A stretch of DNA of 12,274 nucleotides from Globomyces pollinis-pini (Eukaryota; Chytridiomycota; Chytridiomycetes; Rhizophydiales; Globomycetaceae), in contig MU621524.1 of assembly GCA_025399215.1 (NCBI GenBank), forward strand, positions 1 to 12,274. The letters are read 5' to 3'. Within the stretch, counting starts at the first letter, position 1. Each line of letters opens with the position of its first letter. Of the stretch, positions 1 through 8,790 are shown piece by piece. The translations under genes were made by a program, and so were the position numbers. Below the pieces are notes generated by a model. It had not been told where the DNA came from, made no database searches, and saw only the letters and a program-made list of their open reading frames with translations.

Positions 1-265
1 AAGTTGCTTTTGGAAGGGATAAAGAATATTCCATTTGGAAACAAGCCAAAAGCAACGCTAAAAAATTGGGCTATAGGTCTATCGGCAGCAACTGCTGAAA
101 TGGTAAATACAAGTGATTAATATTTGCACACCGGCCCAGTATCTTTTCGAAGTTGTGATTCAATGCAATATAAACTGCAATTTTGAGCATGATAAACATG
201 GTTATTCAAGTAGTCACTGGAGTCAATACCGCCATCCGCCTATCGAAATGGACCGATTATGTGAT
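1..265 (+). pseudogene. Possible 3' fragment of a mitochondrial carrier (SLC25-like) gene, perhaps decayed
   Basis: Frame 1 is open from the window edge to 120. It contains GLSAATAEM, which resembles the start of a carrier repeat (a small-residue helix followed by AE and then TYPxDxxK). A GTAAAT donor at 103 and a CAG acceptor at 137-139 would define a 37-nt intron. The joined frame continues with YLFEVV to a TGA at 263-265. YLFEVV sits where carriers have YPFDVVK, but the motif proline and basic residue are missing, and two residues are absent before it. This could be a diverged last exon, a decayed copy or chance. The 5' part lies outside the window. It does not closely resemble the ADP/ATP carrier at 8791-9766. 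Everything beyond the open frame is inference. Confidence 0.25.
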
Positions 266-498
266 TGACGGCCTTTGAATAACTGAATGAAGCCGGTCTT
301 CCTGAACCTCATTCTCTGCGATATCATTCTTCGCGCGTATCTTTCCAGAACTGGAAGGGACGGTGGTGGAAACGAACGGCTCAAAGAAACATAATGCAGG
401 CTGAGAAAGATATACTAGAAAACCGACGCTGTTGTAGAATCCATGAGTATATGTCCATAAAAAAGAGACGAAAGGTATCAAAATAATTTTCTATATTA
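103..498. other. Gap left of COX10 with no confident gene
   Basis: No intact gene can be supported here. The stretch holds the uncertain carrier-like exon (140-265, + strand), the receptor-like frame (257-490, - strand) and the 3' flank of COX10. I saw no tRNA-like structure, tandem repeat or transposon end. Confidence 0.5.
257..490 (-). pseudogene. Possible remnant of a 7-TM receptor C-terminus
   Basis: A minus-strand frame is open from 490 to a stop at 257 and begins right after a TATAG that could serve as a 3' splice site (491-495). It encodes a hydrophobic segment containing HGFYNSVGFLVYLSQPAL, then a polar Ser/Thr-rich tail of about 45 residues. That arrangement resembles transmembrane helix 7 and the cytoplasmic tail of fungal or amoebozoan G-protein-coupled receptors. 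There is no usable ATG, and any upstream exon would have to lie inside or beyond COX10, whose stop is only 8 bp away. If homologous, it is more likely a relic than a working gene. The assignment rests on pattern recognition only. Confidence 0.22.
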
Positions 499-1666
499 TT
501 ATTCAAGTTCTACCTCTTTAGTCTCTTCTACTTCTGATTTATGAATCATCAATAGTATCAAAAACACAGGTAAATGTACCAAGGAAGAGAAGAACAGTTT
601 TCGAGCATTGGAATCATTGGAATTTTTCCAAAATGCAAAGGCGTAATAAGACATGTATGCATTTACAATACTGGAATCTAAAACAAACCATATTGTCGTT
701 ATATCAGTAAAATAGCATGCGGCAGATATAGGAAACATAGCTAAAGCATATCTATCAACATATTTTAAAAGCAAAAATTGTTACCTGAGTGATACTCGAC
801 TATTTAATGCAGGGTCCATCACAGACATCATTTGATAACCAGCTTTCGAATAATCTGGACGGAGATTCCAAGCCAAAGAATTAAAATGAGGAAATTGCCA
901 TGCATACAAAGCAAATCCTAATACAAATGCTCCAGGTGCAAATGATCCTGTACATGCTACCCAGCCTATCATTGGTGGAATTGCACTAAAATTAAAAAAT
1001 GGAAATGGCTTACCCCACTATAGCCCCTGGCCAAGTGTTATAAATAGAGGATCTCTTCATAGGAGTGTAAATGCAAGTGTATAAAATAATATTTGAGAAT
1101 CCCAAGATTGCTGCATATGGGTTAACAAAACAAGCTAGTAATCCAGTCCCCACCACACCAGCTATATGTTAAAACAAATCTATACATGAAGTTCCTATTA
1201 GAAATGCGTGTGTTGGTGTAAGTGCATGTCTTACCAAAACTCTATTTCTAGTTCTGGACATTTGTGCGTCATAAGGTTGTTCAGTCCATTGGTTGATTGT
1301 ATTTGCCGATGCAACACAAAGACCTGTTCCAATTGTAGTCCAAAAGAATGTTGATAGTAAAGGAACACCTGGAGCAACAGCATATCCGGCCATAGTGGTT
1401 AACAGAACAAACGCTGATAATTTTGCTTTAGTTAAATCTTTATAGTATGCTGGAGAGAAATCTGGAGCTTTTTTGAACACTGAATCCTGAAAGTCATTAT
1501 AAGAACGCACTTGTAAATTATTTTTATAAGAACGGACTTGAATTCTATTACAAAGAGTTGAATTTCTAGAGTACAAAATCGACTGAATGACTGAGCTTCC
1601 ATGCAATACTTTGGTATGATTTGATAGTAAAGAGAAGCTTTTCATTCCATTGGGTATTCTTGCCAT
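499..1666 (-). CDS. COX10: Protoheme IX farnesyltransferase, mitochondrial (heme A synthesis)
   Basis: COX10 transfers a farnesyl group to heme b to give heme O, the precursor of heme A in cytochrome c oxidase; it is a polytopic inner-membrane protein. Four exons (1666-1186, 1161-1014, 985-785, 751-499) are joined by introns of 24, 28 and 33 nt and encode about 360 aa, a normal length. The N-terminus is basic and Ser-rich, as in a mitochondrial presequence. The UbiA-type prenyltransferase core starts near residue 80 ([19 protein letters not shown]). The first polar motif is at 122-142 ([12 protein letters not shown], then MSRTRNR) and the second is [17 protein letters not shown]. Also typical are [19 protein letters not shown] and the C-terminal [12 protein letters not shown]. 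The start at 1666 is the first in-frame ATG; the frame stays open upstream to 1729 without another. The gene is divergent from TFB1. Confidence 0.95.
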
Positions 1667-1723
1667 TGAATTACTTTTTTTGTAAAGAAACTTGGAATCT
1701 TTTTCATTGATTTTTGAGGTTGA
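1667..1723. promoter_or_regulatory. 57-bp shared spacer between divergent COX10 and TFB1 start codons
   Basis: The two start codons face away from each other with 57 bp between them. The spacer is AT-rich with T/A runs (ACTTTTTTTG, CTTTTTCATTG) and has no obvious TATA box or CCAAT box. Both 5' UTRs and the core promoter elements must fit here or extend into the opposite gene, so a bidirectional promoter is inferred. Confidence 0.6.
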
Positions 1724-3521
1724 ATGCAAGATAAGAAAGTGCCTTGTTTATACAAGAAAAGAAAAGGTTTCGCTAGTTGTAGTCAATCGAGTTTACTATG
1801 GCAAGAAGCAGATTCAAATACTCAACCTGTCATCATACCTTACTCAGATATTAAAACTCAACTAGCAAACAAACCAAAAGATAATCAAAAGTTCTTACTC
1901 AAAATACAAACTACTAACGCTGCTTTCACTTTCTCGTTCAGTACTCTGATTCATCGTGATACTCTCTCAAATGAACTTAAAAATTCACTATCTCCAGCTG
2001 CTGCTCCATCTTTAACTGATATTAAAGCTCGTCAGGCTTTATTAGCTTCGCATCCTGATTGGAAGCAACTTCACAAAGAACTTGTCATCGGTAATGTACT
2101 CTCAGAGGAAGATTTTTGGATGACAAGAAAAGTAAGATAACGATAGTTTTAATGTCAGGATTTGTTGATTCAACAAAATTGGACAAACAGTCAAAAGAAA
2201 GGTTTGTCTAGTACACTATTGGCCGATATTATACCAACTGATGGAGAAGAAAATGCAATTAAGTTTCAGATCAATGCTGATATCATTCACTCAATATTCA
2301 CTCAATACCCAGGGGTACATAATGCTTATTTAGCATACGTTCCAGACAAAGTAAGTAAATTACAGCTTTAAGCCTATTACTACTTTCCTTAACGCATCGA
2401 CTAATGGAAACTCATTTTTGTAGTTAACAGAAACTGAATTCTGGACTAAATACTTTTCTTCCAAATACTTTCATAAAAATATGAGTGTAATGAAATCAGC
2501 CCAAAAAGATGACATTTTTAAAGATTTCATGACCGAAACAGAGAATGGTTTTTTTAGCTTTTAGCTAACTCTTTAGATATGTTGCCATTAAGATTGAATT
2601 TGGTGTACGAGGCTCAGAATAAACTACTGGATTTAACGTCAACGTTACAAGATCATATAGAGGTACATAAATTATGCTAAGCATAGACGGGAAATCGACC
2701 TGATATTACCATGAAGGCAGGTGCTTGTACGAAATCGCTGCCGCTAATCAGAAAATTCAACAGACATTCCCAATTGATTTTAAAAGAATCAATGAAAACA
2801 ACAGTTTCAATCAGTGCACCACAAACTAAGAAACAAAAGGTGTCGCATAATGCTGACACATACAGTGCAGATACCACACATAACTTTGCTGATATATTTC
2901 AAAGAGTATGATGATATTTTTAATTAAGTTTGCAGGAAACAGAGTTGACGGATTTGGAAGTGGCTAAAGCTGCTAATGTAGTCCCATTAGCAATTAAAGA
3001 TAAATCCTTATTCAACACACAGTCATTAGAAGATCAAGTTATGATGCCTTTGAAAACTAATGCGGATTATCATTTAAATCTTTCCGAAGTAAGAGTGTTA
3101 TATATATAACGTTAGGTCTCATTTGATTCCTTAAAATCAAAATCATTGATTTTTAAGCTTAGTGAGCAAGTACAGAAAGCGAAAAAGCAAAATGGTACAT
3201 TTAATCTTAACTCATGATTTCAGTACCTATTCCTGAATCGATAGTTACTGATTGCAAACAAATTCATCTATCCACTAACGAATTGCTACGGCATTTTTGG
3301 GCCACCTTATTTTCTTCCACTCCAGATAAATCACGATTGGAACGAATTGCGTTGAAACTTAAAGAGTTCTTGGGAAATATTCACAAGCTGGAAACTTCAG
3401 TGTCGTCTGTAAATGTGTCATATTGTAAAAATGTAAATTAACTATATTTTTTAAATTTAAGTTATTGGGAACGCTCAAGACTAGCATCACAAATGCTTTA
3501 TCCCGAATGAACGAAATGTAA
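1724..3521 (+). CDS. TFB1: TFIIH core subunit TFB1 / p62 (GTF2H1 family)
   Basis: This is a structural subunit of the TFIIH core, acting in RNA polymerase II initiation and nucleotide excision repair. Nine exons (1724-2131, 2159-2350, 2424-2547, 2577-2662, 2687-2905, 2936-3088, 3158-3194, 3224-3408, 3462-3521) encode about 487 aa; human p62 has 548. Residues 7-90 form the N-terminal PH-like domain (CLYKKRKGFASCSQSSLLW onward). BSD domain 1 covers about 103-140 (ALLASHPDWKQLHKELV, then EEDFWMTR with Phe-Trp at 131-132). BSD domain 2 covers about 170-225 (LTETEFWTKYF, Phe-Trp at 206-207). The C-terminal half is less conserved and ends in a helical segment. Introns are 27, 73, 29, 24, 30, 69, 29 and 53 nt. 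The third has two in-frame acceptors (17 or 29 nt), so the protein could be four residues longer. An AATAAA lies 20 nt after the stop. Confidence 0.93.
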
Positions 3522-3540
3522 TATCTTTTACTCGAAAAGT

Positions 3541-3546
3541 AATAAA
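3541..3546 (+). terminator. Likely polyadenylation signal of TFB1
   Basis: A canonical AATAAA lies 20 nt after the TFB1 stop codon. A second AATAAA follows near 3586. Assignment is by motif and position only. Confidence 0.45.
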
Positions 3547-3700
3547 TACGATAAAGTTGATTTTTCACATATTATTGAAATATAATAAAGAATATCATTT
3601 TCTATTTGAATATGACTTATACTACTGTATTCTGCATATTTAGTTTGTTAAAAGCGCGTACTATAAACACGAAAATTCTTCAGAATTCAAAACACACCAA

Positions 3701-4693
3701 ATGTCGTTCTACAACATTGACATGGTAGATACTTTTAATCTTGCTGGGTTTACATTGAATGTCGAAGAGCGTTCAGCATTACGAACTTCATTGATAGTCA
3801 AACAAGATGAAGAAAAATTGGAAAATATTGCATTATGGGGAAAGATATTAGGTATTCAAGCAGACTATTTCATTGCACAATCCTATGATAGTAAATTATT
3901 TGATCGAAAATATTACTACACGTAAGTAATTTAGTGATTTGATAGATGTTTTTAGATTGGATTACGTGAATTGGTTTCAATTACCAATAGTGTCACCTAA
4001 AGATGCAGAACATTGTTCCATTATTCAAGGGAAATTTATAGGAGATCCATCATTTGAACATACCGTTCCAACCGAATCAAGTAATATAACCTTAACCCTC
4101 AATTAGATTCAGGAGTGTTAGCTGGTACGCCAGATGTAAGACAACAAATATTAATGATTTAGGTAAAAGTAAAAGAGGAAATTCGTTTAGCAGCAACCAT
4201 TAGTATGATCAATAATGATACAGAAATCGTACCTCGAAAAGCTTACTATCGTGATACCAATTGGATCATCAAACAAAATCCTGAATTTAAAGGTACTTCA
4301 AATCAAATAATCAATACTTTTTTAGGATTAGCACCTGAAGAAATTGGACAATTATCAAATTATTTACATTTCCGTGATGGATTTCAACCATCAACAAGAA
4401 CGTAATCATACCATCAATTAAAAATAGATTTTCGGAATTAATGAATCAATTTGATGAAACGATTGATATTTTTGAACCCATTACAGTTGATGAACCAAAA
4501 GGTAAGTTTTAAAGTAGTTTAATAAAAAAAAGGTTGTTGGTCCATTCAAACGGAACGAGGTGGAGCTTGTGCGATTTTACGTAACTTGGTTTGGCCAGGT
4601 TATTCTTTAACTCATACGATGTATCCATTTCAATATTTTGGTTTCTATTATGGATCGGGTGTAAAGAATCACAATATTGGTTATATGCTCTAA
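3701..4693 (+). CDS. RSPH9: Radial spoke head protein 9 homologue
   Basis: RSPH9 is part of the radial spoke head, which connects the central pair to the outer doublets and controls dynein-driven bending of motile 9+2 flagella. Six exons (3701-3921, 3956-4080, 4107-4135, 4163-4401, 4428-4501, 4533-4693) with introns of 34, 26, 27, 26 and 31 nt encode about 282 aa; human RSPH9 has 276. Family landmarks appear in order: GFTLNVEERSALRTSL near the start; KYYYTLDYVNW; GKFIGDPSFEHT; VKVKEEIRLAATI; IVPRKAYYR; APEEIGQLSNYLHFRDG; and the most diagnostic stretch, PKGCWSIQTERGGACAILR followed by LVWPGYS. It ends in YYGSGVKNHNIGYML. All splice junctions keep frame. Exon 3 is only 29 nt and falls in a poorly conserved part, so that junction is the least certain. 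It converges on the TTC7/YPP1 gene 119 bp downstream. Confidence 0.93.
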
Positions 4694-4707
4694 TATTGAA
4701 TTCAATA
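4694..4707. repeat. 14-bp perfect palindrome directly after the RSPH9 stop
   Basis: TATTGAATTCAATA reads the same on both strands and starts at the first base after the RSPH9 TAA, in the 119-bp spacer between two convergent genes. It may act in 3' end formation of either transcript or be chance in AT-rich DNA. Confidence 0.4.
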
Positions 4708-4812
4708 CAAATCGAAACTTTTGGTTTTTGATTACTATTCTTGATATATTGTTCCAATGAAACTTTTAAAATAGTTTTGATGCTTTTTGTTTATTAATAG
4801 TAAGAAATATGA

Positions 4813-7800
4813 TTAAAATCTGGCTAAACACTCGTATCCTCTAATACATGAAATACTTTGTAAACTTGCTGAATACAATATAGCTTTCTCTGCATCAACT
4901 AATCTACCTTGATCTTGCAATGTAATGGCCAATAAATTCCAAGAGTACCAACCCCATTTTGATGTTGCACCACCATATATTGATGGAATTCCTGATTTGC
5001 CGCTTGAAGAGGCTCGACGGCTTTGTCTAGTACATGCTAATTGTAGATGATATTCACTCTCTTCTAGTTTACCATTCTCACGAAGGAGATAACCTAGAAA
5101 TACTCTTGCTGGTAAATTGTGTTTATCAAATAATAGTGCTAACTGAGTGCTTGCAATAATATCTTCTAATTTTATAAACATTTGAGGTTCTTTAGCAACA
5201 TTGGTTGCAGATGGCAATCTAAAACTCATCAAGTTACTAGCAGATAATGTTGCGGGTGGATTAACCCAAACTTCTGTCGGTGCCATAGTACCATTTTCAG
5301 TCATTGATATTGATATCGAATCCACAGATGCGTTTGATGTAAACCTTGGAAATCTATTTTGCTGCCTTTGAATCGCTTTCCTTTCCACTTCCACTCTTGT
5401 TATAGGTGACAAATACTTCATATACTTATCTGGTGTTTTCGTGATATTTTGATATTTATAACTAGCCAATTGAATAAACGCCCTCTAAACAATCAGGATG
5501 AAATTCATACCTCAAGTGCTATGTCAGCTTGAATCTTTGAAACAATTGGATCGTTTTCTTTCCAATGTACTCCTGTAGCCATAAGTTTGGTTTTAGATTC
5601 AGGAGCACGAGCTAGTCTAGAAATACCTGATGCCGAACCACTACTCAAAGAAGAATCTCTAAACAACCTGCTGGCTTGATATCGAATACGACTCTGAACA
5701 GAACATAGATTTGTTAAAATCTTTTCCGCCTCATCTACCGCAATGGATGCTTGGTCGAAAGATTTTAGTTCTCGATAAATACTTGAGAGAGTCAACCATA
5801 GAGTAATCTGAATATCATACATTTGCAAATGATGAAAGACTGGTATTTGAGTTGCTGAAGAAGATTTTGGAATATTGATCGGTTTTCCTAATACGATATA
5901 AACACATCCATTTCAAACCTGATTGATTCACAATGTTATTGGCAGAAAATCGTCGTTCGACTCCACTCACACTAATTCTTCGCGCATCATGTTTCAAATT
6001 CAATTTATCATCATCTCTCTTCAATTCATCAGGTGGAACTCCTACAACTCTACGTAATAAAGAAAACACTTTTTGTAGTTGTTCCAACACAACTTCTGGT
6101 CCATATATCTGCATTTCTAAAGAAAGCTCTGTTAATCGTAAACTAGAATGTTAGCCCAATAATATGCAGTACTTTAATAATTCTTCCTTCCTTTTTAGTT
6201 CCACATTATCCCAATTGACCAAATATTCTAATTCGATTTTGTTTGGATTAGGTAATGTTGCAGCACTTGCAACAAATTCTTTATGGCCTAGACTAGCAAC
6301 TTGTAAAGCTTTTGCATAATCCAATTTAGAAGTCAATAATAAGGCAAGTAAATTGTAGGATGATGGGTTATGAGGATCAAGTTGAATTGATTTGTTGACT
6401 TCATCAATCGCAAGCGAAAACTGAACATTAATCTCTATTGAATACCTCCCCAACTTCAGATAGTTGTAATGCTAATTGGTACCTGACTTTTGCGTTATTT
6501 GGGGTCAACTGCTTTGCTTTGGTAAGTAATGAAATAGCCTCATTTTGGAAATCTTCACGTTCTTGTCTATCAAAGACTTCAACAGCAAGTTCTCCATATA
6601 CTACACCTAGCCACTGATATACAAGACTTTGCAGAGTGATGCAATTGGACAAACTAGAACCATGTTCTGTAATTATGATAAATGCCTTCTCGCCATATTC
6701 TGCGGCTAACTTTAACTAGAAAAGGTTAACGCTTAAAATAATACTTCTGCAATATCTCCTTCGTTTTCCAAAAGCAATAATTGCATTCCCATCAATAGAA
6801 CCCCAAGAACATCTGGAACTGTTTCACCTTGAACTTCTGAAATAACTACAATATCAGCAGTTGCTAAGGCAATAGAAGACTCTCGCCGCATCCGAATATC
6901 ACCACCTACAACAGAATAACGTGGCATCGGATCGCTAACAAATTCTTGCATCATCAATTGAGAATTCTGCTTCAAATCACCTGGCAATACTGCCACGAAA
7001 TCCTTTATTTCTGCATCCTCTGTAATATCTGGAATATCTATATCGGGTGCATATGGTGTATCAAACAATTGTGTAATTTGACCTGAAAGTCTATGTGATT
7101 GAAATGGCTTTGTATTTCGTTTATTTGTTTTAGCCTGCTTTGCTTTCGTCTCCATATCTAACAGTAGTGTGAATTGTTTTTCCCAGTGAAAGACATAAGT
7201 TGCCAGTATGCATTTCGCTTCTCTCTTTTCATCTCTTCCAATATTATCACCAAAATGATGGATGAGAGAGAAAAATGTGTGAAAGATATATCTTAATATT
7301 CTAAGGGAATGAAATGAATGCGTTGTCCCTCTATAAAGAACCTAACTGGTAAAAAAACGCTGAATTACTTCCAATAACCGATAATGCTTATCCAAAAAAT
7401 CACCATGCCCATCTTCAACTGCTTTTGGTTCTGCCATTTCCGCAAACACCCACCAATCAAATGCCTTCAGGACTCTCTCATAACGAGTTTTGGATGCTTC
7501 TGTTTGATTCTCACCTTCTGGGAATGTATAAATACCGGTAACTACTTTTTCATATATGGGTATCCAAATCTGAATCGCTTGTAAAACGTGATACTTATCA
7601 GGAGATAGTCTTTGTCCATTTAAATCAAAGTTTGGGATATTAGAAAATGGGCTGGGCTCCTGCAGCTTTTGAATCAATAAGGATATGTAATGGTAAAGAA
7701 GAGATGCTTTTCTCAATTGACTTCCATTATAATTTGGACCAAGAAGCCTTTCGACAAAAATGGAGATAACTTCCAGTGCTTTCTCATGATGGCTAACAGG

Positions 7801-8552
7801 TTAGACATAAAGCATGTGAATTTTACTAGTTGGATGTTAAAAATATTGAGTATGTATGAATACAAATCTCTACCCAATCATGGTATACTGTCCAAGTATC
7901 ATAATTAGTTAGGTTTTTGAGTATAAATTCAATTGCATTATCTAACATTGACATGGCTTCAATTTGCTGATGTGTTTGATCATAAACCCAACCTAAGACA
8001 TCAATTGATAAGCTCATACCGTATACGGTATAGTACATAATTAGCGCAGTGGAACCAAATGTAATATCCAACTCTTTGGTCGCATCTAACATTGCTTGAT
8101 GATTTATTTTTTCCAAAGTATTTAAGGCCGATTTAGGATCATACTTTAAAACTTGAATGTAGGCCAGTAACACATTTGCTTGCTGACATTAATAATCAAC
8201 AAATACCGAAAAATACATTTCATTTGGAGTTTCTGCATTCGTAGATATTGCTTGGTTTAATAATACAAGTATCCGGTCAAAATCAGGAGGATTCTTTGGT
8301 AAATAGACCCCTAAATCATAGTCAATTGACAAGGTGATGTTTTTAAATTCTGATTCCGCCAAGGCCAAATAACCCAGTACTAATAAAGAATAAGAGTTTG
8401 ATTATGATTATACCAGTTCCTTGAGGGAAATATTTTTTATGGTATTTTAGTGCATTAGCATTCATGTCATCGTAGGCCCTTTTTAATCGATTTTTATCGA
8501 TATCTTGCTCCAATAATCCAATTTTTGGATTTCTTAAAGTTCGAGATGACAT
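4813..8552 (-). CDS. YPP1: TTC7/YPP1-family TPR protein (PI4-kinase membrane-recruitment scaffold)
   Basis: Members of this family bridge Efr3 and the PI4-kinase Stt4/PI4KA at the plasma membrane to support PI4P synthesis. Ten exons (8552-8414, 8379-8207, 8182-7827, 7792-7369, 7341-6745, 6715-6446, 6420-6173, 6142-5919, 5887-5511, 5484-4813) encode about 1159 aa. Introns are 34, 24, 34, 27, 29, 25, 30, 31 and 26 nt. Family-like segments include LEVLYRGTTHSFHSLRILRY (exon 4/5 junction), QSLVYQWLGVVYGEL and ISLLTKAKQLTPNNAKVRYQ (about 590-645). TPR-type helices follow at 654-692 (SIQLDPHNPSSYNLLALLL), near 1062 (ARVFLGYLLRENGKLEESEY) and near 1113 (WGWYSWNLLAITLQDQGRL). A Ser/Thr-rich stretch at about 980-1030 looks disordered. 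An apparent TAG after exon 4 lies inside the 27-nt intron 7342-7368. The TPR fold is clear; the exact family rests on segment resemblance and length. Confidence 0.85.
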
Positions 8553-8790
8553 GATGAGTTTGTTTGAGAAGCTTTGACTTTGAAGGGTGAAAATTCAATT
8601 TTAAAACACGAAATCAAACAAGACTTAAGTGTAGTGCTGACTAGGTGTATTGGGAAGGGATAAGATAGAATAGTATGGGTTGAAGAAACTATGCTTATTA
8701 AAAGTGGTATCCTAATGTCTTAAAAATACAAAGACTTTATACTAGGTTACGATACTAAAAGTGACTTTAATTTGCCATCCAATCACTTTA
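8553..8790. other. Spacer between the ADP/ATP carrier 3' end and the TTC7/YPP1 5' end
   Basis: Both genes are on the minus strand, so these 238 bp must hold the carrier 3' UTR and terminator plus the TTC7/YPP1 promoter and 5' UTR. I see no convincing TATA or CCAAT element and no structured RNA. Confidence 0.5.

Noticed and set aside
1667..1729. N-terminal extension of COX10 beginning at TTG (1729)
   Set aside because: TTG is not a normal eukaryotic start. The first in-frame ATG at 1666 already gives a presequence-like N-terminus.
2677..2877. Minus-strand open frame inside TFB1
   Set aside because: It overlaps TFB1 exon 5, which is in frame with its neighbours; the opposite frame shows no recognisable features.
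4509..4757. Minus-strand open frame across the end of RSPH9
   Set aside because: It is antisense to the most conserved part of RSPH9 (PKGCWSIQTERGG) and has no recognisable motif.
7342..7344. TAG stop in the middle of the TTC7/YPP1 frame, suggesting a split gene or pseudogene
   Set aside because: A 27-nt intron from GTAATT (minus strand, 7368) to the TAG at 7342 removes it and joins exons in frame with conserved LEVLYRGTTHSFHS-type sequence.
7384..7908. Plus-strand open frames with hydrophobic content opposite TTC7/YPP1
   Set aside because: They are antisense to well-supported TTC7/YPP1 exons and show no family resemblance.
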